In this document: positions 1 through 12,095 of the stretch, one piece after another
Layout: the number at the start of each line of letters is the position of its first letter
Position numbering within the stretch: the first letter of the stretch is position 1
Source: Branchipolynoe longqiensis
Lineage: Eukaryota; Annelida; Polychaeta; Phyllodocida; Polynoidae
Reading direction: 5' to 3'
DNA: 64,000 nucleotides
Assembly: GCA_030323885.1 (NCBI GenBank)
Contig: CM059199.1
Coordinates: 77,782,781 to 77,846,780 of the forward strand
The notes under the pieces: generated by a model
Database searches by the model: none
The model's input: only the letters and a program-made list of their open reading frames with translations
Told to the model about the DNA's origin: nothing
Position numbers and translations under genes: made by a program

Positions 1-45
1 GTGCTCAGACGTGTCCCGTTGCTTCTGCGCATGCGCGGTTTCGCA

Positions 46-360
46 TCAACTCGGATCACCCGAGACACTTATTGGCGCATGCGCACATCCTACAATGTCG
101 GGTCGAATAATCGAATACGCTTCTCCGCGCTCGGGTGGAGAATTTTTTTTTTTTTAATAGCCGATAAAAAATACAGCAAAATAGGATTTAAAGTATTTTA
201 TGATGGCCTAGTTTACCTATATTTCCATTTAATTAATCTAAGTTATTCTTTTTTGGCACACGGCACGTGTATTTGTCGACTCCACTCGCCGTGTTCTATT
301 TGAAAATCTGACGACTGGGATGACCCGAGTCGCCCGGGTAGTGTTAATCGATTACGGCCA
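46..360 (-). mobile_element. TIR-type DNA element, truncated copy A
   Basis: The reverse complement of this stretch aligns with 24728-25176. Shared blocks include TAATCGATTAACAC, CCCGGGCGACT, GAGTCGA-AAATACA-GTGCCGTGTGC, CCTATTTTGCTGTATTT and GGCGCATGCGCACATCCTACA. The end near 360 retains the TAATCGATTA terminus. The other end stops at ATCAACTCGG and lacks the outer ATAATCGATTA, so this copy is truncated or its terminus was replaced. The short open frame over 1-303 comes from the element and matches no protein I know. Confidence 0.75.
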
Positions 361-572
361 TGTTTATTAGATTCTGACGCATGCGCAGAAGCGACGCACA
401 CGTCTGAGCACGGGAACACGCTGAAACCACCACACCGGCACTACAGACCAGCACCACCAGGGGGCAGGCGGCAGTACAGAGCGGCACCACCAGGGGGCAG
501 GCGGCAGTACAGAGCAGCACCACCAGGGGGCAGGTCGATAGGGGGGCAGCATATATTGTCACTAGTATTATT
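361..572 (+). repeat. 33-bp tandem repeat carrying three CTCF-core motifs
   Basis: Units at 451-483, 484-516 and 517-536 (partial) each contain CCACCAGGGGGCAG (454-467, 487-500, 520-533). This is an exact match to the CTCF core CCASYAGRKGGC in one orientation. Upstream, 365-385 holds an NRF1-like GACGCATGCGCAGA. Spacing is three DNA turns. Confidence 0.8.
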
Positions 573-882
573 GATGTAAGTATGTATATACATGTATTTG
601 TGTACGTATGTATACATGTATGTATGTATATTATATGTGTGTATGTATATATGTATGTATGTGTGTATGTGTATGCGTGTATGTATGCATATACAATGTA
701 TGTGTGTGAGTATGTATGTATGTGTGTATGTATATATAATGTACGTATGTGTATGTATATATATGTATGTATATATATGTGTGTGTATGTATGTGTGCGT
801 GTATGTATGTATATGTCTGTATATGTATGTATATATAATGCATGTATGTATATGTATGTACGTATACATGTATGTATCGGGG
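573..882 (+). repeat. TATG/TGTATGTA microsatellite
   Basis: About 300 bp of TGTATGTA-type tetranucleotide sequence with interruptions. Open frames rich in Tyr, Val, Cys and Met on this strand, and in His, Thr and Ile on the other, are by-products of the repeat. Confidence 0.95.
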
Positions 883-1666
883 AGGGGGTTTCAAGCCAGT
901 GCTTACAATGGAGTTTGGCCTCCATTTGCGATGGAATAAGTTCATGAAATCAGGCTGCTGGTTATTTTAAATAATGTCTTTTAAACCCACAATTACAACC
1001 TTTGTCTTTGTTGTTTTGTAAAATTGAAAGGTTGTTTCACTTCTGACATATAAAGAGTAGGGAAGGCTGACAGGAGGTTATATAATGTGTGCAAACTGCC
1101 TCTCTCTCACTGTCTCAGTCTCTGTATATATAGTTGTTATGTATTTGGGTCACTCTCCTGAAAACTGGTCAGCATGAGATGGGATTTTAAAACATCAATA
1201 AAAACCTTCCTACTTAATTTTTTCCTTATACTTTTCATATTCATGTTCATATTTGATGAAAGAAATAAGGGAAATAAAATAAAACTGTGTGCAACTTTGG
1301 TCTTTTTAGTTATGAACTGTTTTTGTACCAAAAAAAACCATTTTACAGTAAGCCATTTGTAACATGACATATGGGACGTGGTTGAATCCTTATTAACATA
1401 TTGTATTGCATTGATATATCAAACAAAACAGTTCCCAAATCAAAGAGGAACTATTTATTAACATGTATGCATGCTTAAATTTAAAAAAAAAAAGATTTAA
1501 TGTCTTCAGAAATAACATTACAAATTTCCGTCACATGTGTAACTGTGGTGTCTGGATGCCACACAAATATTTACACTAATTATTCAGTGAATAAAGCATG
1601 GCTGGGAATTACTTTTTTTTTATCAATATAAGCACTAGATATTTCTGTATATTATGCCATGATTAA
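883..1666. other. Unique AT-rich sequence, no gene seen
   Basis: AT-rich non-repetitive sequence up to the gap. Two overlapping short open frames (about 1137-1370) have no recognisable similarity, and no RNA gene was recognised. Confidence 0.6.
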
Positions 1667-2166
1667 NNNNNNNNNNNNNNNNNNNNNNNNNNNNNNNNNN
1701 NNNNNNNNNNNNNNNNNNNNNNNNNNNNNNNNNNNNNNNNNNNNNNNNNNNNNNNNNNNNNNNNNNNNNNNNNNNNNNNNNNNNNNNNNNNNNNNNNNNN
1801 NNNNNNNNNNNNNNNNNNNNNNNNNNNNNNNNNNNNNNNNNNNNNNNNNNNNNNNNNNNNNNNNNNNNNNNNNNNNNNNNNNNNNNNNNNNNNNNNNNNN
1901 NNNNNNNNNNNNNNNNNNNNNNNNNNNNNNNNNNNNNNNNNNNNNNNNNNNNNNNNNNNNNNNNNNNNNNNNNNNNNNNNNNNNNNNNNNNNNNNNNNNN
2001 NNNNNNNNNNNNNNNNNNNNNNNNNNNNNNNNNNNNNNNNNNNNNNNNNNNNNNNNNNNNNNNNNNNNNNNNNNNNNNNNNNNNNNNNNNNNNNNNNNNN
2101 NNNNNNNNNNNNNNNNNNNNNNNNNNNNNNNNNNNNNNNNNNNNNNNNNNNNNNNNNNNNNNNNNN
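1667..2166. other. Assembly gap of 500 N
   Basis: Exactly 500 undetermined bases, a conventional scaffold gap size, so the true length is unknown. C- and T-rich sequence resumes at once, which suggests a repeat blocked assembly. Confidence 0.99.
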
Positions 2167-2630
2167 CCCCAATCCTCTCTCGTCACCCCCACACATCTCC
2201 CACCCCACACATTCCCCCTCCACTCACCCCACCCCGCTCCTCCCCTACTCCCACCCAGGGTCGGGTTTCCTGGCTCACAATGCGTCGTGACGTCACGGGT
2301 TATTGTGCGGGGCCGGGCTGCTCGCGCCGGTAATCAGCGAGCTGCTCACTCTCCCAGCACAGGCTGACGGCCGGCGTTCCAAGCCACCCTCCTGGCAGGT
2401 TGGGCTGGGAGAGTGCGGCCGGCGCTCACCGGTAATCAGCGGTCGTTCAGGAGGCGGGAGCGGAGCGGGAGCGGGGTGGGGTATGCGGGGGGAGAGTGAG
2501 GAGGCTCTCACCACGCGGCATACACTCAACCAGCCGAGGTTTGGATGTGCCTGGAGAAAACGGGCCGAGAAAAATGGGGCTAGATGATGTTTGTATGAAT
2601 GAGGAAGACGAGGCTACCAGCCCAGTATGA
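2167..2630. other. GC-rich non-repetitive segment
   Basis: GC-rich, with CpG clusters and GCGTCGTGACGTCACGG (about 2281-2297), which contains a full CRE palindrome TGACGTCA. A duplicated phrase, CGGTAATCAGCG, occurs at about 2328 and 2429. It could be a promoter island, but no gene start was recognised. Confidence 0.4.
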
Positions 2631-2631
2631 A

Positions 2632-4510
2632 GCCCACACCAACATGCCACACCAGCATAACCAACACCAGCATCACCAACACCAGCATCACCAATACCAG
2701 CATCACCAACACCAGCATCACCAACACCAGCATCACCAACACCAGCATCACCAACACCAGCATCACCAACACCAGCATCACCAACACTAGCATCACCAGC
2801 ATCACCAACACCAACATCACCAACACCAGCATCACCAACACCAGCATCAACAACACCAGCATCACCAACACCAGCATCACCAACACCAGCATCACCAACC
2901 CCAGCATCACCAACATCACCATCACCAATAACAGCATCACCAACACCAGCATCATCAACATCAGCACCACCAACCCCAGCATCACCAATAACAGTGTCAC
3001 CAACACCAGCATCACCAACACCAGCATCACCAACACCAGCATCACCAACACCAGCATAACCAACATCATCAACAACAGCATCACCAACACCAGCATCACC
3101 AACATCACCAACACCAACATCACCAACACCAACATCACCAAAACATGATCAACACCAACATCATCAACAGTAACATCATCAACAGTAACATCGCTCACAC
3201 CAACATCACTGATGCCAACATCATCAATACCAACATCACCAATGCCAGCATCACCAACAGTGCCAACAACAACATCACCAACATGCCACACCAGCTTCAC
3301 CAACACCAGCATCACCAACACCAACATCACCAAGATCAACACTGCCAATAATACCAACATCAACATCACCAACACCAACATCATCAACACCAACATCATC
3401 AACACTAAGATCGCTCACACCAACATCACCAATGCCAGCATCACCAACATCACCAACACCAACATCACCAACACCAACATCACCAACACCAACAGTGCCA
3501 ACATCACCAACCTCAACACCACCAACATCAACACCACCAATGCAAACATCACCAATGCCAACATCACCAGCATCACCAACACCAGCATCACAAACACCAG
3601 TATCTCCAATGCCACTAACATCATCAATGCCACCAACATCACCACTGCCACCATCACCAACAGTGCCAACACCAACACCTCCGATACCAACAGTGCCAAC
3701 ATCACCAACATCAACACCGCCAACATCACCAAAATAAACAATGCCAACATCAGCAACATCAACACCGCCAACATCACCAACATCAACATCATCTATGCAA
3801 ACATCGCCAACACCAACATCACCAGCATCACCAACACCAGCAGCACCAACATCACCAACACCACCAACACCACCATCAACACCACCATCACCAACCCCAA
3901 CATCACCAGCACCAGCACACCAACAGTGCCAACATTGCCAATGCCAACATCACCAACCCCAACATCATCCACAACAACATCACCAACATCACCAACACCA
4001 GCCTCAACACCAGCATCACGAACACCAACATCACCAACTCCAGCATCACCAACACCACCAACAGTGCCAACATCACCAACACTAACATCCCCAACCCCAA
4101 CACCACCAACATCACCAACTGCAACATCACCAACATCACCAATGCCAACATCATGTTATCCACAACGACCAACATCACCAACCTCCCCAATAAAATAACG
4201 ACTTGAACTTTACCAACATCAAAAGCAAACATACATACTATCACCAACATCAACATCAGGCTATCCACAGCAACATCAACCCGCAACACAAACTAGGCAC
4301 CATCACATCAACATCACCTACACCAAACTACCACACCAAACTACCACACCAAAACCCCAACACTAACACCAATCTACCCACCCCAACGTCAACACCAAAC
4401 TCTACACCCAAACATCACCAATACCAAAGTCCCCATCTCCCAATATCACCAATATCAAAGCAAACACCCACACCAAGATCACCCACACCAAACTCTCCAA
4501 CATCATCATA
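2632..4510 (+). repeat. CAN-type minisatellite, 15-bp unit CACCAACACCAGCAT
   Basis: Well over 100 units of 12-15 bp built from CAC, CAA, CAG and CAT. They are nearly perfect at 2650-3060 and progressively degenerate to about 4510. The strand has almost no G or T beyond the AGC and ATC words. Open frames are Thr/Asn/Ser/Ile- or Pro/Thr/Ser-rich, or Leu/Val/Met-rich on the other strand. They change frame with small indels, so a protein is unlikely. Confidence 0.95.
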
Positions 4511-4714
4511 ATACTTCTCAGCCAAACATCAGGCACAAGTAAGTCCCCCCCCCCTCCCAATTTCATCAACATCAAAATTCTAAACGCCCCACACCTCCTA
4601 CATCACCCCACCATACTGCCAACCATAATATCTAAAGCCTACACCCCAACACCGTTAACACCCTGAGTGCAGACCGAGTAGGCTTCATTAGGACATGTGC
4701 GGTGTCGGTTCTTA

Positions 4715-4978
4715 TGGCTGGCGCACACCTCCCGTTTGTGCGCACCCACCTACCGTATACGATCTAAAACTGCCCGTTTCGCGCACAAAAATCGCTAGGT
4801 GTGCGCTCCCCGCGCACACCTAGCGATTGCGATTCGCGACTAAAAACTCAGTTTTAGGGCTAAAACGGGCCGATTCATTTTTCGAATCGCGAATCGCAAT
4901 CGTAATCAGTTTTAAGCGGGTCGGGTCGGGTCGCGAGTTTTAGTGCCCGAATCGTAAACGGGAGGTGTGCGCCAGCCA
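4715..4978. mobile_element. Harbinger-like MITE with TTA target duplication
   Basis: Terminal inverted repeats read TGGCTGGCGCACACCTCCCG at 4715 and the exact reverse complement ending at 4978. The flanks are TTA at 4712-4714 and TTA at 4979-4981. A 3-bp TTA/TWA duplication is characteristic of PIF/Harbinger transposition. Inside is a perfect 17-bp hairpin (4790-4806 with 4812-4828, loop TCCCC), and further AATCGCGA words fold back on each other. At 264 bp with no coding capacity it depends on a transposase elsewhere. The intact TIRs suggest a recent insertion. Confidence 0.9.
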
Positions 4979-4981
4979 TTA

Positions 4982-5418
4982 GGCAGGGGTAGCTGGATCT
5001 TTCCTTGGCTGGCACTGACTTGAATTCCAGAGCTCCACCCAGGGAAACTGGTGACCAGTCCGCTCTGGGTATGTTGGTTACTGGTCACTCCTACTGGTTA
5101 CCAGTGAGACGTGTTGGTAACCAGACAGCATGTGGGTATGGGTGCTACCTACTGCGGCCATGTTGTTATACTGGTTGATGCTGGTCACACTGTTGTACTC
5201 ACAGTGCTGGTTACCAGTCACATTCCTGGTTACCAGTCACTCTGGTCACACTGCTGTGCACACAGTCCTGGTTACCAGTCAGAGTGCTGGTTACCAGTCA
5301 GAGTGCTGGTTGCCAGTTACAGTGCTGGTTACCAGTCACAATCCTGGTTACCAGTCACTCTGATCACACTTCTGTGCACACATACCTGGTTACCAGTCAC
5401 AGTGCTCGTTACCAGGTA
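4982..5418 (+). repeat. CTGGTTACCAGT-type short repeats
   Basis: The palindromic core CTGGTTACCAG recurs about every 15-20 bp, spaced by TCACAGTG-type words. A longer 130-bp block containing ACACTGCTGTGCACACA recurs once. This array grades into the 74-bp array and shares its GGTTACCAG core, so it is probably its ancestor or a boundary form. Confidence 0.85.
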
Positions 5419-7668
5419 GCCTGGTTCTGGTAGTTACCTGCTTATGGTGGGAAGAGGCAGGCTAGTTGTGTGACAGTGCTTGTTACCAGGTAGCCTGGTT
5501 CTGGTAGTTACCTGGTTATGGTGGGGTGGAGGGGGTGAGAGAGGCAGGCTAGTTGTGTGACAGTGCTGGTTACCAGGTAACCTGGTTCTGGTAGTTACCT
5601 GGTTATGGTGGGGAGAGGCAGGCTAGTTGTGTGATAGTGCTGGTTACCAGGTAGCCTGGTTCTGGTAGTTACCTGGTTATGGTGGGAAGAGGCAGGCTAG
5701 TTGTGTGACAGTGCTGGTTACCAGGTAGCCTGGTTCTGGTAGTTACCTGGTTATGGTGGGGAGAGGCAGGCTATTGTGTGTAGTGTGGTTAGGTGCTGGT
5801 TGTAGTTCTGGTTTGGGGGGGTGTTGTGTGACAGTGCTGGTTACCAGGTAGCCTGGTTCTGGTAGTTACCTGGTTATGGTGGGGAGAGGCAGGCTAGTTG
5901 TGTGACAGTGCTCGTTACCAGGTAGCCTGGTTCTGGTAGTTCCCTGGTTTTGGTGGGGAGAGGCAGGCTAGTTGTGTGACAGTGCTCGTTACCAGGTAAC
6001 CTGGTTCTGGTAGTTCCCTGGTGATGGTGGGGTGGAGGGGGTGAGAGAGGCAGGCTAGTTGTGTGACAGTGCTGGTTACCAGGTAGCCTGGTTCTGGTAG
6101 TTCCCTGGTTATGGTGGGAAGAGGCAGGCTAGTTGTGTGACAGTGCTGGTTACCAGGTAGCCTGGTTCTGGTAGTTACCTGGTTATGGTGGGGAGAGGCA
6201 GGCTAGTTGTGTGACAGTGCTCGTTACCAGGTAGCCTGGTTCTGGTAGTTCCCTGGTTTTGGTGGGGAGAGGCAGGCTAGTTGTGTGACAGTGCTCGTTA
6301 CCAGGTAACCTGGTTCTGGTAGTTCCCTGGTGATGGTGGGGTGGAGGGGGTGAGAGAGGCAGGCTAGTTGTGTGACAGTGCTGGTTACCAGGTAGCCTGG
6401 TTCTGGTAGTTCCCTGGTTATGGTGGGAAGAGGCATGTGACAGTGCTGGTTACCAGGTAGCCTGGTTCTGGTAGTTACCTGGTTATGGTGGGGAGAGGCA
6501 GGCTAGTTGTGTGATAGTGCTGGTTACCAGGTAGCCTGGTTCTGGTAGTTACCTGGTTATGGTGGGGAGAGGCAGGCTAGTTGTGTGACAGTGCTGGTTG
6601 CCAGGTAGCCTGGTTCTGGTAGTTACCTGGTTATGGTGGGGAGAGGCAGGCTGTGGGGGGTAGTTGTGTGATAGTGCTGGTTACCAGGTAGCCTGGTTCT
6701 GGTAGTTACCTGGTTATGGTGGGAAGAGGCAGGCTATTTGTGTGACAGTGTCGGTTACCAGGTAGCCTGGTTCTGGTAGTTACCTGGTTATGGTGGGGAG
6801 AGGCAGGCTAGTTGTGTGACAGTGCTGGTTGCCAGGTAGCCTGGTTCTGGTAGTTACCTGGTTATGGTGGGGAGAGGCAGGCTAGTTGTGTGATAGTGCT
6901 GGTTACCAGGTAGCCTGGTTCTGGTAGTTACCTGGTTATGGTGGGAAGAGGCAGGCTATTTGTGTGACAGTGTCGGTTACCAGGTATCCTGGTTCTGGTA
7001 GTTACCTGGTTATGGTGGGGAGAGGCAGGCTAGTTGTGTGACAGTGCTGGTTACCAGGTAGCCTGGTTCTGGTAGTTACCTGGTTATGGTGGGGAGAGGC
7101 AGGCTAGTTGTGTGACAGTGCTCGTTACCAGGTAGCCTGGTTCTGGTAGTTCCCTGGTTTTGGTGGGGAGAGGCAGGCTAGTTGTGTGACAGTGCTCGTT
7201 ACCAGGTAACCTGGTTGGTAGTTCCCTGGTGATGGTGGGGTGGAGGGGGTGAGAGAGCAGGTAGTTGTGTGACAGTGCTGGTTACCAGGTAGCCTGGTTC
7301 TGGTAGTTCCCTGGTTATGGTGGGAAGAGGCAGGCTAGTTGTGTGACAGTGCTGGTTACCAGGTAGCCTGGTTCTGGTAGTTACCTGGTTATGGTGGGGA
7401 GAGGCAGGCTAGTTGTGTGACAGCGCTCGTTACCAGGTAGCCTGGTTCTGGTAGTTCCCTGGTTTTGGTGGGGAGAGGCAGGCTAGTTGTGTGACAGTGC
7501 TCGTTACCAGGTAACCTGGTTCTGGTAGTTCCCTGGTGATGGTGGGGTGGAGGGGGTGAGAGTGGCAGGCTAGTTGTGTGACAGTGCTGGTTACCAGGTA
7601 GCCTGGTTCTGGTAGTTCCCTGGTTATGGTGGGAAGAGGCAGGCTAGTTGTGTGACAGTGCGGAGTGC
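5419..7668 (+). repeat. 74-bp minisatellite with partial higher-order structure
   Basis: About 30 units begin GTGCTGGTTACCAGGTAGCC, continue CTGGTTCTGGTAGTTACC, and end in GGCTAGTTGTGTGACA. Variants (GTAACC, TTCCCTGGTGATGG, and an insertion of GTGGAGGGGGTGAGA) recur in a fixed order as a four-unit block of about 309 bp, with starts at 5911, 6220, 7121 and 7426. The strand is G/T-rich. Because 74 is not a multiple of three, a coding role is unlikely. Confidence 0.93.
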
Positions 7669-7829
7669 TGACCTTATTGCTAAGTTAATCTGTTAACGCG
7701 CCGTCTGACAGCTGACAGTTAGACGGGCAATAATGCCGGTGTTGACAGCGTACAGGTGACAGCTCTACCCGTCCGCTGACAGTCCCGCCTCCCAGCCACA
7801 CCCCCACAGCTCCCCTACGCAAACCCAAC
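7669..7829. other. Short unique spacer between arrays
   Basis: Non-repetitive sequence with repeated GACAG words; no gene or site recognised. Confidence 0.5.
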
Positions 7830-8460
7830 ACAACCACACAAACAAACATGCACAAACACACAAACACGTAACCAAACACACAAACAACCACACATGTACA
7901 GGTGCACCAGGCAGGTGGGACCCACAACACAAACACACAAACAACCATGCACAAACACACAAACACGTAACCAAACACACAAACAATCACACATGTACAG
8001 GTGCACCAGGCAGGTGGGACCCACAACACAAACACACATAAACAAACATGCACAAACACACAAACAACCACACATGTACAGGTGCACCGGGCAGGTGGGA
8101 CACACCAACACAAACACACATAAACAAACATGCACACACAAACACGTAACCAAACACACACAGAACCACACATGTACAGGTGCACCAGGCAGGTGGGACC
8201 CACACCACAAACACACATAAACAAGCATGCACACACACACCCACACAAACAACCACACATGTACAGGTGCATCGGGCAGGTGGGACACACCAACACAAGC
8301 ACACACACATACACAAATACACAAACAAGCACACCGGTACAGGAGCAGGTGAAACCCACAGCCACACAACTACATACAAACACACATACAAGCACGTAAA
8401 CAAGCACATAAACAAACACACAAACATGGACACCAGTGCATGTGCCAAGGGGCGGGTGGG
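7830..8460 (+). repeat. A/C-rich minisatellite with an ACATGTACAGGTGCACC core
   Basis: About seven units of variable length (60-95 bp). Each has CACACATGTACAGGTGCACC, GGCAGGTGGGACCCACA, and a run of ACACAAAC. Length differences come from the CA/AAAC spacer. CAGGTG E-box words are part of the core. Confidence 0.9.
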
Positions 8461-9955
8461 CCTCACAACAACACAAGCATACATGCACACAAAAAACAAG
8501 CATACATACAAGCACACAAAATACCAAGTACACACATATACATACAGAGCACACATACAACACACACAACCAAGCATACAAAGTACCACGTACACAACCA
8601 TACATACAGAACACACATACAACACACACACAAACAAGCGTACAATGTACCACATACACAACCATACATACAGAGCACACATACAACACACACAAACATG
8701 CATACAAAGTACCACGTACACAACCATACATACAGAGCACACATACAACACACACACACAAACAATCATACAAAGTACCATGTACACAACCATACATACA
8801 GAGCACACATACAACACACACAAACAATCATACAAAGTACCACATACACAACCATACATACAGAGCACACATACAACACACACAAGCATACAAAGTACCA
8901 CATACACAACCATACATACAGAACACACATACAACACACACACAAACAAGCGTACAATGTACCACACACACAACCATACATACAGAGCACACATACAACA
9001 CACACAAACAAGCATACAAAGTACCACGTACACAACCATACATACAGAACACACATACAACACACACACACAAGCGTACAATGTACCACATACACAAACA
9101 TACATACAGAGCAAACATACAACACACACATAAACAAGCACACAAAGTATCACATACACAACCATACATACAGAGCACACATACAACACACACAAAGAAG
9201 CATACAAAGTACCACATACACAACCATACATACAGAGCACACATACAACACACACAAAGAAGCATACAAAGTACCACATACACAACCATACATACAGAGC
9301 ACATATACAACACACACAAAGAAGCACACAAAGTACCACATACACAACCATACATACAGAGCACACATACAACACACACACAAGCATACAAATTACCACA
9401 TACACAACCATACATACAGAACACACATACAACACACACACAAGCATACAATGTACCACGTACACAACCATACATACAGAGCACACATATAGCACACACA
9501 AACAATCATACAAAGTACCACGTACACAACCATACATACAGAGCACACATACAACACACACAAACAAGCATACACAGTACCACGTACACAACCATACATA
9601 CAGAACACACATACAGCACACACAAACAAGCATACAAAGTACCACATACACAACCATACATACAGAGCACACATACAACACACACATAAACAATCATACA
9701 AAGTACCACATACACACCCATACATACAGAGCACACATACAACACACAGAAACAAGCATACAAAGTACCACATACACAACCATACATACAGAACACACAT
9801 ACACCACACACAAACAAGCATACAAAGTACCACATACACAACCATACATACAGAGCACACATACAACACACACAAACAAGCATACAAAGTACCACGTACA
9901 CAACCATACATACAGAGCACACATACAACACACACACAAACAAGCGAGCAATCGA
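8461..9955 (+). repeat. 62-bp A/C-rich minisatellite
   Basis: About 23 units with blocks ACCACATACACAACCATACA, TACAGAGCACACATACAACA and CAAGCATACAAAGT. Variation is mostly single base (GTACCACGTAC against GTACCACATAC). Long open frames in all frames (Cys/Val/Tyr-rich on minus, Thr/His-rich on plus) are by-products, since the 62-bp unit shifts frame at every repeat. Confidence 0.95.
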
Positions 9956-10756
9956 TCACCAGACCACTGCCAGTATACACATTTGGACATAAGAAAGTTG
10001 GCAAGCCACTGGCAAACACCTGCAATGGGGGATGATTAAATGACACAGTCCTTTTGTTGTTGTAAACATACGTTTTATTTGCCGATCACAATAAATCACA
10101 CTGAATGCAGTTCTTTCGCCTCTAAGCAATATCGGTTCGTTTAATAAGTGTGCTTTTGAACGTCTGAACGGGGAATCTTGCTGATATTACCAGGTTGTAT
10201 TATTCCCATTCAATTCGTAGAAAGGTTGTAGCAAGTCACGAGTAGCTCCTTTAATGGAGGCAACTGTGTATTTTCTTAAATCGAGCAAAAAGTAAATCAA
10301 TTTCGCACCCCATGTGAGTTGGTAATCTCATGTAAGCTTGCTTTCTTTAAGAAGTGGTTGATTCAACTCTTACTACTTTAATTGTTCCTTCTTATTGCTC
10401 CTATTATGGCATTAATAGTTCATAAACTATCCTCGCACTTTGCTGTTTGTTCAGATTTAAAGGCCCAGTAACACGACTGACACACATTCACTCATTCATA
10501 ATGATCATGATCGACTTCCATGGGTCAGACTTCGTACCTCTTGAAGCTACCATTATCTGGGAATTATTTAGGGCTTAATCGAAACATTGCCATGGTGACC
10601 CAGTGACCCAGTTATGGCTAATGAGGTGATTCGTGTGTAATGACCATTCTCACAGCTGGTGGAGTGGTGTTACTGGGGCATGTTTGTACAGTTCGGCAAG
10701 TTTCTTTTCTAGCAAATAGAACCTCGACATGTGTTGACTCACAAGTCGTTAATTGG
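9956..10756. other. Unique sequence with an RFX-like site, no gene seen
   Basis: Mixed-composition sequence. ATTGCCATGGTGACC (10586-10600) is an X-box-like palindrome on the minus strand with one mismatch. Nothing resembles a coding exon. Confidence 0.5.
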
Positions 10757-10960
10757 TTGTTGGAGCTTTACGTCCTGGCAACATATAAGGTCATATCATC
10801 ATCATCATCATCATCATCATGCTGTCGGTCGCGATGCTACAAAGACTGCTTTCATTTCTTGACTGCTGCTCTCCATTTAGCTCTCTGCTGTGAGAGTGAT
10901 GTCCATGAGTCGGTCTTAATGTCTCTCAGCTTCAGGTTTCTGAAGCTAAGGTCATATCAG
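10757..10960 (-). mobile_element. Retroelement tail (minus) followed by an ATC microsatellite
   Basis: GTTGGAGCTTTACGTCCTGG then AACATATAAGGTCATATC is the reverse complement of the tail seen at 11510-11560. The (ATC)8 run at about 10797-10820 follows. A second weaker word, GAAGCTAAGGTCATATCAG, ends near 10960. Confidence 0.65.
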
Positions 10961-11059
10961 TGAAAGACTAAAGAAGCAGGTCACAGTGTACAAGAGTCCC
11001 CAATGAGACTATCACAAAGCCTTTGACTAATAGTCGATTGGAGCTCCTTGGATTTATCC

Positions 11060-11280
11060 TCTAACCGGATTTCCTCGATTTTTATCAATTTTCACCGATT
11101 AACGTTAAGCAAAATGCCAAGGAATCAAGATTTACATGACAACATTTAGTTAGTTCGAAACCCATTCTTATATGACCTTAAGTGTTGCTAGATCATAAAC
11201 CCAAACCAGAAAGATTTAGGCATGGACGATGACATAGTCACAACGAGGATAGTTGAAACCTGACTTGCGAAATTTTATCG
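11060..11280 (+). mobile_element. Unclassified interspersed repeat, copy 1
   Basis: This aligns with about 48210-48410. Shared blocks are ACCGATTAACGTTA, AAATGC-AAGGAATCA, CCCATTCTTATATGACCTTA, CAAACCAGAA, and GATAGTTGAAACCTGACTT. No termini or coding sequence are clear. It runs directly into the SINE body at 11283. Confidence 0.7.
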
Positions 11281-11282
11281 CA

Positions 11283-11562
11283 AACCCTTGTCGAGTCAAA
11301 CCAATGACTTAAAAATATGATACTTCTCGCTGCCTAGCCAGGTGCTCGGCATTATTAGGATGGGCAAGGATTGGTTAGCTCCATGTCAGGATAATGTAAC
11401 CGAGTCGGATATCAGGTCATGGTGCTAGCGGCCTAGTTTCCCAGTGGGGGAGCACTATGAAGTCATTATGAGTGCACACTGTGACAAGTCGGTACCCATC
11501 CTGATATGACCTTAGATGTTGCCAGGACGTAAAACTCCGACAATCAACCAACCAACTTAATC
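11283..11562 (+). mobile_element. tRNA-derived SINE, 5'-truncated, with the full LINE-like tail
   Basis: It starts in the B-box region (CTTGTCGAGTC), continues CAAACCAATGACTTAAAAA, CCTAGCCAGGTGCTCGGCAT, and a body with TTTCCCAGTGGGGGAGCACT. It ends CTGATATGACCTTAGATGTT, GCCAGGACGTAAAACTCCGA and CAATCAACCAACC. The same body is diverged at 21745-21955, and the same tail occurs alone at several other places here. The tail is probably recognised by a partner LINE. Confidence 0.75.
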
Positions 11563-11759
11563 CCGGCTTGGTGTAGTTTAGTCGACGTCTGGCCGTCACA
11601 ACAGATGACACAATGAAAAGAACCTGCCACCCCGACGACGTCTGGATCAGTGTAGATTAATTAACGCAGATGTTAGAAGGTTTAGAACCCAAAGTCTCCA
11701 ATAGCTTCATTTAATCAGATCTACTAAAAAAAAGAAAATTTAATTGTGAGAAAGTATGA
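11563..11759. other. Unique sequence
   Basis: No repeat or gene recognised. Confidence 0.4.
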
Positions 11760-12095
11760 TTATTTCTCGGGTGCACGTTGTGAGTCCTTTGTCATCATTG
11801 GGATCTTGCAGGGACACTTCTTATATAAGATGGAGGGCATTCTTTGATGTGTTGTCTCCGCATGTGCACGAAGCCAGTCTCGTTCCGGAAGAGCTTTAGC
11901 GAGTGTAAAGTATTCTTTAAGTTCTGTTCCCTTCAGTGGCCCTTGTGGGTCAATTGATAAAACCCCCTTCAGCACCTCAAAGAAACTGGTTGTAAAACCC
12001 ATCAACATATCACCAAGCAAACTGGTCGTAGCATCCATTTCAGTACCCCAGTAAACAAACAGTTTGTAAAACCACATCAGTACCTCACCAAACAA
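11760..12095 (-). CDS. Doubtful 111-codon open frame at the edge of the 37-bp array
   Basis: The C-terminal 60 residues (from IDPQGPLKGTELKEYFTLAK on) have normal protein-like composition, and the frame ends in TAA. The N-terminal half is made of about 36-bp repeats of the neighbouring array type (FFEVLKG, LLGDMLMG and FGEVLMWF spaced 12 residues). Here the period keeps frame, unlike the 37-bp array further on. No family is recognised. It may be a decayed exon whose sequence seeded the array, or a chance frame. Confidence 0.15.
   Translation of the reverse strand: MFGEVLMWFYKLFVYWGTEMDATTSLLGDMLMGFTTSFFEVLKGVLSIDPQGPLKGTELKEYFTLAKALPERDWLRAHAETTHQRMPSILYKKCPCKIPMMTKDSQRAPEK

Noticed and set aside
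1635..2333. Open frames spanning the first gap
   Set aside because: They consist mostly of unknown bases.
8436..9689. 417-codon Thr/His-rich protein
   Set aside because: Opposite strand of the same 62-bp array.
7987..9693. 568-codon Cys/Val/Tyr-rich membrane-like protein on the minus strand
   Set aside because: A 62-bp unit read in successive frames; the same array is open on both strands.
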